From: Prolixibacteraceae bacterium
Lineage (GTDB): Bacteria; Bacteroidota; Bacteroidia; Bacteroidales; Prolixibacteraceae
NCBI GenBank assembly: GCA_016788685.1
Contig: JAEUSS010000422.1
Location: forward strand, 1-6,608
Direction: 5' to 3'
DNA: 6,608 bases
In this document: in pieces, positions 6,365 through 6,608 of the stretch
How positions within the stretch are numbered: the first letter of the stretch is position 1
Layout: every line of letters starts with the position of its first letter
Translations under genes and position numbers: made by a program
Notes under the pieces: generated by a model
Databases searched by the model: none
The model's input: the letters and a program-made list of their open reading frames with translations, nothing else
What the model was told of the DNA's origin: nothing

Positions 6365-6608
6365 TTAACGCCGCGATTTATTTTTAGGCCTGAACTCTTC
6401 TTTTTTTGCCGGGCCAAACAAACCATCGAGCAGATCCCGCCGGTTTAAGCGGAGCAACTCACTTTTAATTTCCTGATGATATTCGCGTTGGTACCAAAAG
6501 AAATATTTACGCTGAGCCAGTTTTTCTTTCTGATTTTTGGCTGTAAATACCGGCTGCATGGTGTACGGATGATAGCCGGAATAGTAAATTACAGTAGCCA
6601 AAGTCATT
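6365..6608 (-). CDS. YgiQ-family radical SAM protein, C-terminal end only (5' part outside window)
   Basis: Only the last 80 full codons are in the window. The visible part matches the C-terminus of YgiQ proteins (UPF0313, DUF3362 region): MTLATVIYYSGYHPYTM, then PVFTAKNQKEKLAQRKYFFW, then a segment ending RRDLLDGLFG, and a basic tail rich in Lys and Arg. The Met encoded at 6607-6605 is an internal residue of the usual T-P-M-T-L-A-T stretch rather than a start, so the true gene extends well to the right; full YgiQ proteins have roughly 600-750 residues. The catalytic radical SAM domain with its iron-sulfur cysteines lies outside the window. The biochemical role of the family is not established. 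The DUF4197 lipoprotein gene follows after a short gap on the same strand. Confidence 0.88.
   Translation of the reverse strand, partial: MTLATVIYYSGYHPYTMQPVFTAKNQKEKLAQRKYFFWYQREYHQEIKSELLRLNRRDLLDGLFGPAKKEEFRPKNKSRR

Noticed and set aside
1..6608. CRISPR array, insertion sequence, tRNA, attachment site or defence system
   Set aside because: No direct-repeat array, transposase, integrase, cloverleaf or nuclease/effector domain was seen; all sizeable frames are accounted for by chromosomal-type genes.

Overview
The window looks like ordinary chromosomal DNA of a Bacteroidota species, probably Bacteroidales or Marinilabiliales-like. The support is a DUF4301 gene (a family I associate with Bacteroides-type bacteria), starts without clear Shine-Dalgarno sequences, promoters of the TTTG / TAnnTTTG type, and a YgiQ C-terminus of the Bacteroidota kind. 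No mobile element, CRISPR array, tRNA, rRNA or phage gene is visible. The exact genus cannot be named from this sequence.

Layout from left to right: (1) the N-terminal 154 residues of an isochorismatase-like cysteine hydrolase, minus strand, running off the left edge; (2) a strong hairpin terminator; (3) a minus-strand cluster transcribed as DUF4301 protein, then a 12-repeat TPR protein, then phosphosulfolactate synthase (ComA family), the last two only 4 bp apart; (4) a 310-bp T-rich divergent intergenic region with a well-formed Bacteroidota promoter for the rightward gene and a plausible one for the leftward gene; (5) a rightward TIGR01212/YhcC-family radical SAM protein; (6) a minus-strand DUF4197 lipoprotein whose stop codon directly abuts the stop codon of the radical SAM gene; (7) the C-terminal end of a YgiQ-family radical SAM protein, minus strand, running off the right edge.

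The clearest functional link is the TPR-ComA pair, which suggests a protein-interaction scaffold expressed together with an enzyme that joins sulfite to phosphoenolpyruvate. The DUF4301 protein carries motifs that resemble UDP-sugar pyrophosphorylases, so it may be an uncharacterised nucleotidyltransferase. The rest is housekeeping or poorly characterised but conserved. I did not find a convincing new multi-gene system; the DUF4301 protein and the ComA context are the points most worth following.
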